Shown: positions 54,312 through 63,490 of the stretch, piece by piece
How the letters are laid out: each line of letters opens with the position of its first letter
How positions within the stretch are numbered: the first letter of the stretch is position 1
Source of the DNA: Aplectana chamaeleonis
Taxonomy: Eukaryota > Nematoda > Chromadorea > Rhabditida > Cosmocercidae
Direction of reading: 5' to 3'
Assembly: GCA_029168955.1 (NCBI GenBank)
Contig: JAPDOI010000065.1
Location: 1,550,001 to 1,614,000, forward strand
DNA: 64,000 nt
Position numbers and translations under genes: made by a program
Notes under the pieces: generated by a model
Databases searched by the model: none
What the model was told of the DNA's origin: nothing
The model's input: the letters and a program-made list of their open reading frames with translations, nothing else

Positions 54312-56369
54312 TTAGCTGGCGGCTGGCGGAGCAGGATGACCTCTCAACCAGTACACTGCTGTAGGTGCCATAGGAGCTCTTGTGGCCTGAACGATACGCT
54401 TCCATTCAGTACGGTTCGCAGCAATTAATCTAGCATTAAGGACACTGCACCGTTGGGACTTCAGATCCGCCTCGACTTGCTTCAACCACGTCTTTTTCGG
54501 GGCTGCTCTTTCAACCTTCCACAGTGCAGGGCGCTCTCTCCATAACAATCTGCGCGGAAGTCGGTTTGTTTCCATTCTGCATACGTGTCCGAACCATCGT
54601 AGCCTTCTCGTTCGAATTTGTTCTTCGATCGTGGGCTGATGGTCGCAAGTATCTCGGATATCTTCGTTCCGCATTCGATCTCTTAAAGTTATCCCGAGGA
54701 TTTGCCGCAAACACCGCGTTTGGAAGACCTCCAGCCTGCTGTAATCCGACCTCAGCAACGTCCACGACTCTGACCCGTACAGTAGGGTTGGCACTATGAG
54801 CGCGCGAAACATCCGGATCTTTATCTTGATTGACACATTACGCTTCTTCCATAAACACCAGCCCAGCGAAGCGAAAGCAGCCGACGCCTGCCCGATCCTG
54901 CACAGTATCTCCGATGTAGCCACTACCTTTCGCTCTTGCACCACCGATCCGAGGTACTTGAACTCCTTGACTTGCTGAAGCTCAGCTCCCTCGAAGAACA
55001 CAGAAGCACGTGAACCGTCCGACGTCATGACTTTAGTCTTCTCCTTATTAATCCGCAGCCCATACGATTCCGCGATTTGTGCCATATCATTCAACAAAAG
55101 CGTGGCTTCCATGTCAGTATCGGTGAACACTGCACTGTCGTCCGCAAACATCAAATCCGTGACAAAATCGTTATCGCCAAATGTGACTCCTCTTCTATTT
55201 TCAAAGGTCTTTCTCATAATAGCATCGACCACGGTATTAAAGAGGAGCGGTGAAATCACATCTCCCTGCCGGACGCCTGCATCGACTCTGAATTCTTCGG
55301 ATAGCTTGTTTCCGACGCGGACACAGCTAGTCGAGCCTCTATAAATTTCCTGCAGAAGCTTCACCATTTTTCCTGGCATGTGTTCGCATTCCATCGATTT
55401 CCATAAGGCGGGCCAGTGCACGCAATCGAATGCCGACTTGAAGTCTATGAAGGTGATAACGACGCGCTTTCCACAGCGAATCCTTTCCTCCATAACTTGA
55501 CGAAGTGTGAAAATTTGATCGCTGCATCCTCGACCCGGACGAAAACCTGCTTGTTCTTCGCGACAGGTACTCTCCCGATGGCGTTGAAGTCTGGACTGGA
55601 TAGTTCTCGTGAAGACTTTACCAACAATCGACAACAGGCTGATCCCGCGATAGTTTTTACAGTCTCTGGCATCGCCCTTCTTATGGATAGGCACGACAAT
55701 AGCCTTTTTCCAGGTAGACGGCATGCTCTCTGTCCGCCATATGCGCGTGATTAACTGATGCAACTGACGCAGTAGAACATCTCCTCCTGCCTTGATGACC
55801 TCAGCAGTGACATTGTCAACACCGGACGCCTTTCCATTCTTTAGCGACTTGATTGCCGCCTTCACTTCTTCCGCAGTGGGTTCCGAGTCAAGCGCTGTCT
55901 CCTCTGGTACCTCGACTAGTATCGGTTGGGCCAGTGGACCTTGTGGCGCATCGTGAGTATAGAGTTCACTGAAGAACTGCCTCCATCGCAACAGACGCTC
56001 ATCTGCTGATCGCACAAAAGACCCATCCGTATTCCTGATGGAATCGCTCATGGGTTTGGTCTTCTTTCTGAGACGGTTGAGTGTGTTGTACAATGTGCGA
56101 TAGTCGTTCCTTCCAACTGCCTCCTCCACTTCGTCTGCTACCTTATTCCAGTACGACTCCCGCTCTTCCTTCAACTTTCGACGAAGCTCCTGACACAATT
56201 GCCGATACCGTCCGAAGTCCGTTAATTTCACTCGCTTCCGTTCGTCCACGAGACGGAGAGAATCGTCCGATATCCAAGGCTGCGTTCGCCGGCGAATAAC
56301 AGGGCAGAGAGGCTCTGCGCATTCAAGAGCGACTTCAACTGTCTGCTTCTCGTGCTCGTCCACAGACAA
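54312..56369 (-). CDS. LINE reverse transcriptase (intact frame, 685 aa)
   Basis: This is the RNA-dependent DNA polymerase that primes cDNA synthesis on nicked target DNA. Motifs in order are: KKAIVVPIHKKGDARDCKNY and RGISLLSIVGKVF; EEQAGFRPGRGCSDQIFTLR; FIDFKSAFDCVHW with the first catalytic Asp; GVRQGDVISPLLF; and LMFADDSAVF with the catalytic Asp pair. GLRINKEKTKVM and FKYLGSV follow. The C-terminal region has LYGSESWTLL and RRLRWFGHVCRM, typical of RTE-type elements. The frame remains open about 45 bases upstream of the first ATG (ARNKETFQLALSN), and in an intact element it would be fused to the endonuclease. No stops are present inside. Confidence 0.9.
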   Translation of the reverse strand: MSVDEHEKQTVEVALECAEPLCPVIRRRTQPWISDDSLRLVDERKRVKLTDFGRYRQLCQELRRKLKEERESYWNKVADEVEEAVGRNDYRTLYNTLNRLRKKTKPMSDSIRNTDGSFVRSADERLLRWRQFFSELYTHDAPQGPLAQPILVEVPEETALDSEPTAEEVKAAIKSLKNGKASGVDNVTAEVIKAGGDVLLRQLHQLITRIWRTESMPSTWKKAIVVPIHKKGDARDCKNYRGISLLSIVGKVFTRTIQSRLQRHRESTCREEQAGFRPGRGCSDQIFTLRQVMEERIRCGKRVVITFIDFKSAFDCVHWPALWKSMECEHMPGKMVKLLQEIYRGSTSCVRVGNKLSEEFRVDAGVRQGDVISPLLFNTVVDAIMRKTFENRRGVTFGDNDFVTDLMFADDSAVFTDTDMEATLLLNDMAQIAESYGLRINKEKTKVMTSDGSRASVFFEGAELQQVKEFKYLGSVVQERKVVATSEILCRIGQASAAFASLGWCLWKKRNVSIKIKIRMFRALIVPTLLYGSESWTLLRSDYSRLEVFQTRCLRQILGITLRDRMRNEDIRDTCDHQPTIEEQIRTRRLRWFGHVCRMETNRLPRRLLWRERPALWKVERAAPKKTWLKQVEADLKSQRCSVLNARLIAANRTEWKRIVQATRAPMAPTAVYWLRGHPAPPAAS

Positions 56370-56436
56370 GGCGTCTTCCAGAACCGCGAACCGATTCGAC
56401 AGCGCGAGTTGAAATGTTTCTTTGTTCCTGGCGCCA

Positions 56437-57394
56437 TCAAGTGTGACCAGTCAAGTTTCTTTCTAGGGGCTCCTCACGCCTAGGTCGTCGTAAGCGAAGC
56501 TGCATTACAGCACGCAAGAGATAATGGTCGGATCCACAATCAGGCCCTCTCATGGCTCGAACATCTTTCAGCGATGATCTAAAACGTGAGTTTATCAGCA
56601 CGTAGTCCAAGGTGGCCACATCTCGTCCAGTTGGATTCCTCCATGTTAACTGATGCTTCTTGGGGTGCCGGAATTGACTGTTACCGATGGCAAGCTCGTT
56701 GAACGCAGCGAACGAAAGTAGGCGTAGTCCATTATCGTTTATTTCGCCCACGCTGAACCTGCCCAACACTCCTTCCCAGCCTGTTCTGTCACTACCGACT
56801 CTTGCGTTGAAGTCACCCGCTACAATGGTGACATCGGTTTTCGGGATAGTATTCAGCACGTCCTGGAGTTGGGTGTAGAACTCGTCCTTGTCAACGTCAG
56901 AACTTGGCTCCGTTGGTGCATAGATGGACACGACATGGGTCTTGATTGTTCCGCTCAAAAACAAGAACAGCGATCCTGCCAGAAATCGGCTCGAATGAAG
57001 TAACGCTTCCAGCTGCGCGACTGCCTAGCATAAATCCAACACCATTGCGATGTCCGTCCTCACCGGAATAGTACAGCACCATCTTTTCGCTACTCTCCGG
57101 CACCTGAATGGGCACCGTTCCACATCCGCTCATCCTCAGCTCGGAAAGTGCAGCAATCGATATGTTGGACCTTGACAACTCTCTTGCTATTATCTCTTTC
57201 TGACCGACGCAGTGTCCCGTTCGCACATTCCATGCTCCAATCCTCAGCTCCTTCTTAGGTGTCACCAGTCGTCCTCCATTTTGGCCAGTAGTATTCTTCT
57301 CACCAACACCCTGGATCCCTAGTGTTGGCGCATCGGCTGCCCCGGATGCGGTAGCTTCTTCGTTGTTTCCTAAGAGACTTTCCATGGTTACCAC
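56437..57394 (-). pseudogene. LINE apurinic-type endonuclease, frameshifted
   Basis: This is the nicking enzyme of the same LINE. The first frame (57394-56897) has GAWNVRTG and a LSELRM segment containing the catalytic Glu. A frameshift near 56965 moves to a second frame with VVSIYAPTEP, VTIVAGDFNARVG, TLDYVLINS and GSDHYLL, which supply the Asp, Asn and His of the active site. That frame stops at 56437. About 20-60 bp on, another one or two frame changes are needed to enter the transcriptase frame. All key residues are present, so only indels inactivate it. Confidence 0.85.
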
Positions 57395-57488
57395 CTAAGT
57401 TTTCCAGCCCGTCGGTAGTACGGGGGGCCAACCCTCCTCCTTTCTCATCCGGGCTTGGGACCGGCAATGGCGTGACATTGATTACATG

Positions 57489-57501
57489 GAATCTGAAGGT
57501 T
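57489..57501. repeat. Target-site duplication, LINE 5' side
   Basis: Exact match to 54276-54288. It marks the 5' insertion boundary and shows that the copy is not 5'-truncated relative to its insertion. Confidence 0.9.
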
Positions 57502-58299
57502 AGTACCGTAAAAATGCCTTACGACATTTTTCGCCCAATTTTTCCCAAAAACTTTCTCCTTTTGCTGTGAAATAGTGTTTATCGGCTAAATTCTTATGTG
57601 CCATTCGCATTTCAGGCTCCGACAAAGGTAAAAACGCCAAAACGTTAGCCGAATAACTGTAACATCTCGGACTATTGCTCAATCAAGGACTACTGCTATG
57701 GATACTCCTCAGTCAACGCCAAGAGTTCGTATTCAATTAGAGTGGTATCCTGCATCCGCTCGTGAATGGCCCCCTGTCAGTTACGCTGGATTTCGGTAAG
57801 GCGGTCCCACAGGTGGCTATTTATTGACTGTAAACCGATCAAGTCATCTATTTGGGCCAATGTTGTGTGAGCAGAGAATGTCAGCGAACGCTATCCATTA
57901 TGCTGTGAGCAACGGGACATTACTACTTGTTGCTCTACTGCTTCTAGTGATTTTCTTTGTTGCTGATACTGGTTACAATTTTTTAACGAAGTGAAGGCCA
58001 CCGATTTCCATTTAGCTCAAAGTTGGAACTTCAAGATCCTCAAATGGAAGCAGCTCTTCAAACTTCTCAAACAACAGCACCCTTTCTAGAGGCAGACACA
58101 TTACGTGAAATTCAGTATTTTTTCTATTAGTCAATCGGCGTGATTGCTTCGTCGTTTTTGTGCTTCTTTACTATTTGGCGAATAAATTATCTTTGTCATT
58201 GGTATGACCAGGAACAGAATTCTTATTCAAAAAACTTCAAGAGCCCTCTAAAGTACGTTCACGCATACGATCCCGAGCACCCACTGGATTCAATATGAT
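57502..58299. other. Gene-free stretch
   Basis: No supported exon or clear repeat was seen. Confidence 0.35.
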
Positions 58300-58415
58300 C
58301 TGCGCACTGTGACCAAATAAGAACGCTCTGAAAAAGGAAACCATACTGGTACCACTGACAGCCCGGTGGTATCAGTATGGTTTCCTTATCAGATTTTGGT
58401 AATTTGACCGGGTGC
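58300..58415. repeat. Palindromic element with a 24-bp hairpin core
   Basis: AAGGAAACCATACTGGTACC (from 58334) pairs with GGTATCAGTATGGTTTCCTT (to 58387) with two mismatches and a short loop. Weaker pairing continues on both sides (ATAAGAACGCTCTGA with TCAGATTTTGGTAAT). Confidence 0.7.
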
Positions 58416-59205
58416 CATGATTGCGGCTGCCACTGCTGCGTTGGCGGTATCACCGTCGCAGCCTCGCTCATTCACAAGGCTGACACGATTACATGGACTT
58501 TACCTTCTCCCACACTCGTCGTATGGCTCCGCCAGATCACTGCAGCTTAAGGACTCGTTCCTTGAAACGTCCGCCCTTCAACCCTGGACATCGCGCAGCT
58601 GCACGCTTGATTTTGTCAGCAACGCCTTTCTGCCGACCCAAAAAACTCTGCGCTCTCCGGAAACAAGCGCAAACGACTGGGCTCATTTAGCCTGGTATTC
58701 GTTCAATCACCTGTGCAGTATGATCAGTATTAGCCAATGAGGTAGTCGCATTTAGCAACTTGGCAAGAAAATATCGATCAACAGCCATCTCCTCGTTTAC
58801 CAGCGTGCGAATTTTCCCGCCAAGCAGCGTTACGGCTTTTTCTCTGGAATACCCGGACCAAACAATAATCTGAGATACTCGCCGGCTAAAAAGACAGCAC
58901 CAGGGGATCACTAACACAGTTACTCGTCGAGGTGTTAGCTTCTATTGCTCCCTCAACTGCTGCACAGGGCAGCACGTGCCTTCTTGCTACGCTTACTGGC
59001 CCGGCTGCTGCTACTGATTGTGGCCCCGTCTGCTGTTCTTCTTTCCCCAACTGCTGCTACTCATCGCCACCCAACTACCTGCTGTGAGGAACTACCCCAA
59101 ACGCTGACCCTGCTCCAAGGTAGTTGGGGTAAATTTTACGGCAGGTCCTAAAGCCCCTTTTTACAGTTGGCCGGTCAACTTCGGACTACTCGTTATCGAG
59201 TATGA
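58416..59205. other. Stretch with a minisatellite remnant, no supported gene
   Basis: 58990-59065 contains GGGGCCACAATCAG-type units on the minus strand, related to the minisatellite at 21985-22105. AACTACCCC at 59090 and GGTAGTTGGGGT at 59121 form a hairpin. Frames at 58417-58740 are unsupported. Confidence 0.4.
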
Positions 59206-59207
59206 TA

Positions 59208-59312
59208 AGCTAAGATGGATAAGGTGGATAGGGTAGGGTAGAGAGATATCCCGAGTCCGATAACGAGTCGTCCGACGTCGGTCGGCAGGCTGTGAAAGAG
59301 GCTTAAAAGAAA
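59208..59312 (+). repeat. Dispersed repeat, copy 2
   Basis: It matches 45206-45305. Copy 2 contains the palindromic GATAACGAGTCGTCC mirrored by GGACTACTCGTTATC at 59183. Confidence 0.6.
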
Positions 59313-59452
59313 CAGGACGCCCAGATAATTATTTTTCAGATTTCTTGCTTATCTTGGGGAGAGCCATTCTCTGATCACAAGGACATCTCTGAAATTATCT
59401 AAGACATTCTACAAGCGGAGATATGGCTCCTTGGAAATGCCTGCATTTTTAA

Positions 59453-59894
59453 GGCAGGGTTCTCGATAAAATCGGTTGTTGTGCTATCCCCATGGAATGG
59501 TAGACCTGACCATCACGAAAGCGAAATAAGTAAAAAATTGGAGAAAAAACACTCAGGAACAAGTTATGGCTTGGTGTCCTCCCGCCCCCAATTATCGAGA
59601 TTTGTGTAAAAGCCTGTTTTCTTAATTTTTATTTTGCTTCTAAAGTAATTTCTGAGCATTTCTGGACACTACTGACTACTTTGACAGCAAAATAATGGGC
59701 GGACAAGCAAGCATTAATGAAAATCCCGTTAATTAGGGGACCGGCCGACGCCGGTAATTAGCCGTTATACTTTGTTGTTGAGCGTGTTTCCCGCAGATTC
59801 CCAGGTTTTTTTCACTTATTTTTACTTTTGTGATGACCAAACTTACATTCCAATGAAGAGAGCTCAAATGTCGTTTTTATTGCGAACCCTGCCT
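59453..59894 (+). mobile_element. MITE with GGCAGGGTTCTCGATAA ends, copy 2
   Basis: Full-length homologue of 49184-49624, with a better right end (TTATTGCGAACCCTGCC) and TTAA at both borders (59449-59452 and 59895-59898). Confidence 0.8.
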
Positions 59895-60242
59895 TTAAAG
59901 GCAAAAATTTCGTTGACGAGTTGTCTCAGGCCTGTATTTCTCTCCATTCGCAATCGCTGCACGAGAGCAAAACAGGCTGAGAAGATACACCGGCAATTGA
60001 CTGAAGAACGACGACATTTTGGGAATTCATCCATCCATTTAGCCGCATTCGAGTTCGTGAATCTGGTAGGAAGCCGGGCCTGCGGTGGTTAGAGAAAGAG
60101 GTCGGGCCTGTGGTGGTCGCTTATATCACGCTCATTTGAAGGAATTGAGATCTTGCGTTAGGCCTGTGTTATACAGGAGGGGTCTGCTACACAATCAAAC
60201 AAAATCACCACATTCATGTCTGAGAGTGTACTGTGCCTTTGA

Positions 60243-60704
60243 AGGCGCAGTCCTACCTCGGGGATAATTTTTGATATTGCAGTCCGGCCGCCGTAAATAG
60301 CAACACTGCCAAGGCGAAATCTCCATTCGCTAGAACAAGCAAGGAAAAAGTCGACCACGCCCCAGGAAGGAAAAATGGTTAACGCTCACCAACAAGTTTG
60401 CGACCTCGGCAAGGACGAGACGCGCGTTGGATTTTGTTCAAAATCTGTTTTTTTTTCGTTTGTTTTTGGTCCTGCTTTATATTGAGGTCAACTCTAGTGC
60501 GATAGCTGCGAACGACATGAAAGTACAGGTCCGAGGTAACTCGTTCACGAGATTCTTGCCCTACAGGATCGGAATCATCGAGAGGCCATAATTCCGTTCG
60601 TAGTGGGTTTTGAGCGTTTCTGAAGCCATCATTGTGATCAGCGTACAATTCTCTCTGAGATAAGCAGAAAAACTAGAAAGCGAGTCTGAGGTTGGACTGC
60701 GTCT
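60243..60704 (+). mobile_element. Diverged subfamily-1 MITE
   Basis: It starts AGGCGCAGTCCTACCTCGGG and ends GAGGTTGGACTGCGTCTTTG; GGCCATAATTCCGTTCGTAG at 60583 marks the common distal block. The middle has been replaced by unrelated sequence. Confidence 0.65.
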
Positions 60705-61110
60705 TTGGAGCTCTGACTCTCCCGCGTCTGCTATGGGTTATCCACCTCACTGCAGACCGTGCGGGCCCCAGGTCCTGTCTTTCACTCCTGTGGGGACTAG
60801 TCTTCACTGCGGAAAGCGAAGAGAATCCCTCTGTTGAACTGAGAAAAAAGGCGAAAACCACACGGGTGATACCACATCTCTGTCTGAGAAACCCCAAAAC
60901 AGTGCCGCAACACGCTTTCGCAATCAGCGTGCATTTTGCGGACTGAACGCGATTGCGTGGTTAACCTGTACTCCACTCCATGTCTGAATTTCCCTTTGCT
61001 GTCACACTGATTTTCGGCGACCCGTATTAACTGTGAAATAGCTGAAAATCGATTGACTCTCTGCAACCTGTCAAGGGTAAAAAGAGAAGGTCAATTGTTG
61101 CACAACTAGC
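60705..61110. other. Gene-free stretch
   Basis: No supported exon. Frames on both strands across 60690-60950 are unsupported. Confidence 0.35.
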
Positions 61111-61112
61111 TA

Positions 61113-61320
61113 CTGTGCTTATCTGGGCCAATTTTCGGTCCGTAATTGCGTTTCGACACGCTTTGCGGCCGCACTCTGAAGAGTCAGCAGAGCTTCCAGC
61201 GCCGCTGCCGCCGATCTGCTGACTCTAAGTGGGTTGTGGAAACTGGAAACTCGAGCGCGTGGGGCTGCAAAGCGTGTCGAGACGCAATTGCGGACCGGAA
61301 CTTGGCCCAGATAAGCACAG
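61113..61320. mobile_element. TA-flanked MITE, second copy
   Basis: CTGTGCTTATCTGGGCC and its complement are flanked by TA (61111-61112, 61321-61322). It is 208 bp long and related to 33924-34203, with GTTTCGACACGCTTTGCGGC in the arm. Confidence 0.85.
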
Positions 61321-61411
61321 TATACTTCTGAAAAAGCATGCTCAAAGAAGAACCCTGTACGCTGAATAAAGATATCCTCGGCGCAACTTAAGTGGACCAC
61401 TTTGAACTGCA

Positions 61412-61813
61412 TTAGCACAATGCGTTTGCCAAAATAGAGAGCAGCAGCTGGGGCGACGAATGGAAGACAAGGGCAGCACGGGCTCCCCAGGGCATCACAG
61501 AGGTAATCTTCTTTCGAGGTTTTAGCGCACAAAACGAACTGTTGACTTCAAACTTGTTAGGGAATTCTCTGTTCGGAGTCAATGCTGGCCTTCTTGTAAC
61601 CGCATCTAAGAGAGGCTGTGCATTCAGAACAGACCAAGGCCGTACTTCATTCTCCTTACAGGGCGGTGCGGCAAAGAAGAGTATTGGGTGTGTGCTCTTC
61701 CTCTTGCACACATTTGGACAAACCTGATCGGTGACCCGGTAAGTAGATGGCGTTGTTTGCCGATCAAAATCTATAGACAAGTTACGAAGGCCGAAGATGC
61801 TGCTACCATTCAT
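61412..61813 (-). CDS. Coding-like segment, unassigned; rival reading on the other strand
   Basis: The minus strand is open for 133 codons with protein-like composition (VTDQVCPNVCKRKSTHPILF near its start). On the plus strand, however, 61661-61739 is bounded by CATTCTCCTTACAG and CCG|GTAAGT and reads RCGKEEYWVCALPLAHIWTN, with better splice signals. Only one is likely to be real. The plus-strand start slightly resembles the first Cys of TIL-type inhibitors, but the rest does not follow that pattern. No firm family. Confidence 0.3.
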   Translation of the reverse strand: MNGSSIFGLRNLSIDFDRQTTPSTYRVTDQVCPNVCKRKSTHPILFFAAPPCKENEVRPWSVLNAQPLLDAVTRRPALTPNREFPNKFEVNSSFCALKPRKKITSVMPWGARAALVFHSSPQLLLSILANALC

Positions 61814-62100
61814 TCAATAAGCGACCCTCTGTTCAACACCCCAAGCAGTAACAACTGAATGAGGTTCAGCTAGAAACTGCTCAAACACTACAGTTTGAAA
61901 CGTTAAGTAATGCACGGAATGTTTTTACTACTGCACCTTCTATATAATGCTATACTCGTGTATAGCTTGGGGGATAATAGCTATTCTGTGATGTCACTTG
62001 GCTATTATCTCGCTAAATAACTAGCCTTATCCACTGACGTCTCGCTGTTTCTAGATCCTTGATTACGGTCATTAGGACAAAGTTAAAGGCATCAGCTTAC

Positions 62101-62240
62101 TCTCGGAACATTAGGTTCACTGGACGGAGACAGTGGTCTGAGAGTTCAAAGATGTGTACGGCGCTTGAGTGCAGGAAGGTGAAAGCTCCCTGCAAATCGC
62201 CGATTTCAGAAACAACTGTTTTCGAAAGTTTTTTAGGCAT
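62101..62240 (-). CDS. Possible first exon, unknown product
   Basis: From an ATG at 62240 the minus strand reads MPKKLSKTVVSEIGDLQGAF and FTFLHSSAVHIFELSDHCLR to a good donor (GA|GTAAGC). It could also be a LINE fragment. No clear next exon was found. Confidence 0.3.
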
Positions 62241-62423
62241 TTAATAATTTTGAAAAAATTTCGTTGAGACGTAGGTGGCTCTTGTTTTTCTTTATAACGA
62301 CCTGTTTAAGTTATACGATTTGTTAAGCGGCTGAATTGATAGCTTTTGTTTGGATAAAATTTTGAAATCAAAAAATATAACCAATATTGCGCTCGTAACT
62401 TTCCTGCCCTAGAGGAGAGAGAT

Positions 62424-62938
62424 CAGTGGCCGTATTCATGAAACGGCAGGCGCAGGAAGGAGGCGTAACCTTCCCGTACCCGCCGCATGGCCACCAGTTT
62501 TGTGGCTGCTCTGTCGACATTTCAATAGTGGCGGCCTCCTCTTCTCCTCCTGTCAGAGCAGAAACAGGCGTGGGTAGCCACCTGCAGAGACGAAGAGGAG
62601 ACCGCCGGGTAGAAAACTGCTGCGTCTCAACCCCGCTATCAATGCATTTCGGCGGGCACAGCATGCCCGACCTCGACTGTGCGGGTGGACGGGCAGAGCA
62701 CCCGCCGCCTGCCAGTAACATACTGATCACGTTCTGAAACGCAAGATCGACGTAGCAGGCAGCCACCATTCTCTCCGTCCACCCGCTAGGTGGCTAGGAA
62801 CCTTCCCGTCTACCCGCCAGGTAGCAGGTAGCCTTCCTGTCTACCTGCCGGGTACCTAGATGGTAAACTCGTCCAACAGCGGGTGGACTTCGGACCTTCC
62901 AGGGAGGCTCCCAGTGCTTCGTGAATACGGGCACTGGT
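62424..62938. repeat. Inverted-repeat element, GC-rich interior
   Basis: CAGTGGCCGTATTCATGAAA at the left is mirrored by TTCGTGAATACGGGCACTGG at the right. Inside, 62770-62870 holds two or three degenerate units of about 45 bp (CTACCTGCCGGGTACCTAG-like). The long frames on both strands arise from the GC-rich filler. Confidence 0.6.
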
Positions 62939-62944
62939 GAAGGT

Positions 62945-63485
62945 TGTTTTTGCAGTGCTCGTAACCTTTTAAGCCCTGAAGAAAGAGATCTGGTTAAAGT
63001 TCTCTTTCAAATCCTATAAAATTCTGCTTCCAAAAGAGTTTTCAGGTTGGGTAAATACGTTCCCAATCACGTAGCCAATTTGAATTTATGAAGTACTATT
63101 TTCCGCTCATTGCTTTTTTTACCCTTTGACAAGTGTGTCTGCTGGAGGCTGTTTCCAGAAATCCCATAAAATCCATCTCCCAATGGTGTTTTCTGGTAGG
63201 AAAACTATTCAGCCTATTTCTATTTATGAAATACCTGTTTTTGCTTGTAACTTTCCAACCTTCGAATACAAGTACTTTGCACAGACTGTCTCTAGAATCG
63301 AAGTGAAATTCTGCATCGAATGGTATATTGGGTTCCTACATTTACGTGCTGCATAAGCCAGCCAGGTCGATGGAACCAAGTCCCGTAGTAGCTTCCATCA
63401 AATCTCGGCGTCTCTCTATTTCATCATTGGGCCGAGAACCCCGACGGAACTTTTAGGGGCTTGATTTCATCGACCGGGTCGGCTT
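62945..63485. other. Stretch with a degenerate direct repeat
   Basis: AAATCCTATAAAATTCTGCTTCCAAAAG near 63009 and AAATCCCATAAAATCCATCTCCCAA near 63160 begin two related blocks, both continuing to a TATTTATGAA-type motif. No exon is supported. Confidence 0.4.
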
Positions 63486-63490
63486 AAACG

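Larger units (their letters stand above)
54289..57488 (-). mobile_element. Near-complete RTE-like LINE retrotransposon
   Basis: A 3.2-kb non-LTR element lies on the minus strand between perfect 13-bp target duplications. It ends in a short (TGAG)n tail (54289-54306) only about ten bases after the stop codon, as in RTE-type elements. The order is 5' GC-rich leader, apurinic endonuclease, reverse transcriptase. The endonuclease half has frameshifts while the transcriptase frame is intact, so the copy is probably recent but no longer autonomous. The 5' end is CATGTAATCAATGTCACGCC, followed by a CCGGTCCCAAGCCCGGAT motif. Confidence 0.9.

Noticed and set aside
54511..56440. Several secondary open frames on both strands over the LINE
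   Set aside because: They are out-of-frame shadows of the 685-codon reverse transcriptase and its upstream endonuclease.
62368..62769. A 133-codon Cys-rich minus-strand frame
   Set aside because: It is contained in a GC-rich inverted-repeat element, and its complement is equally open.
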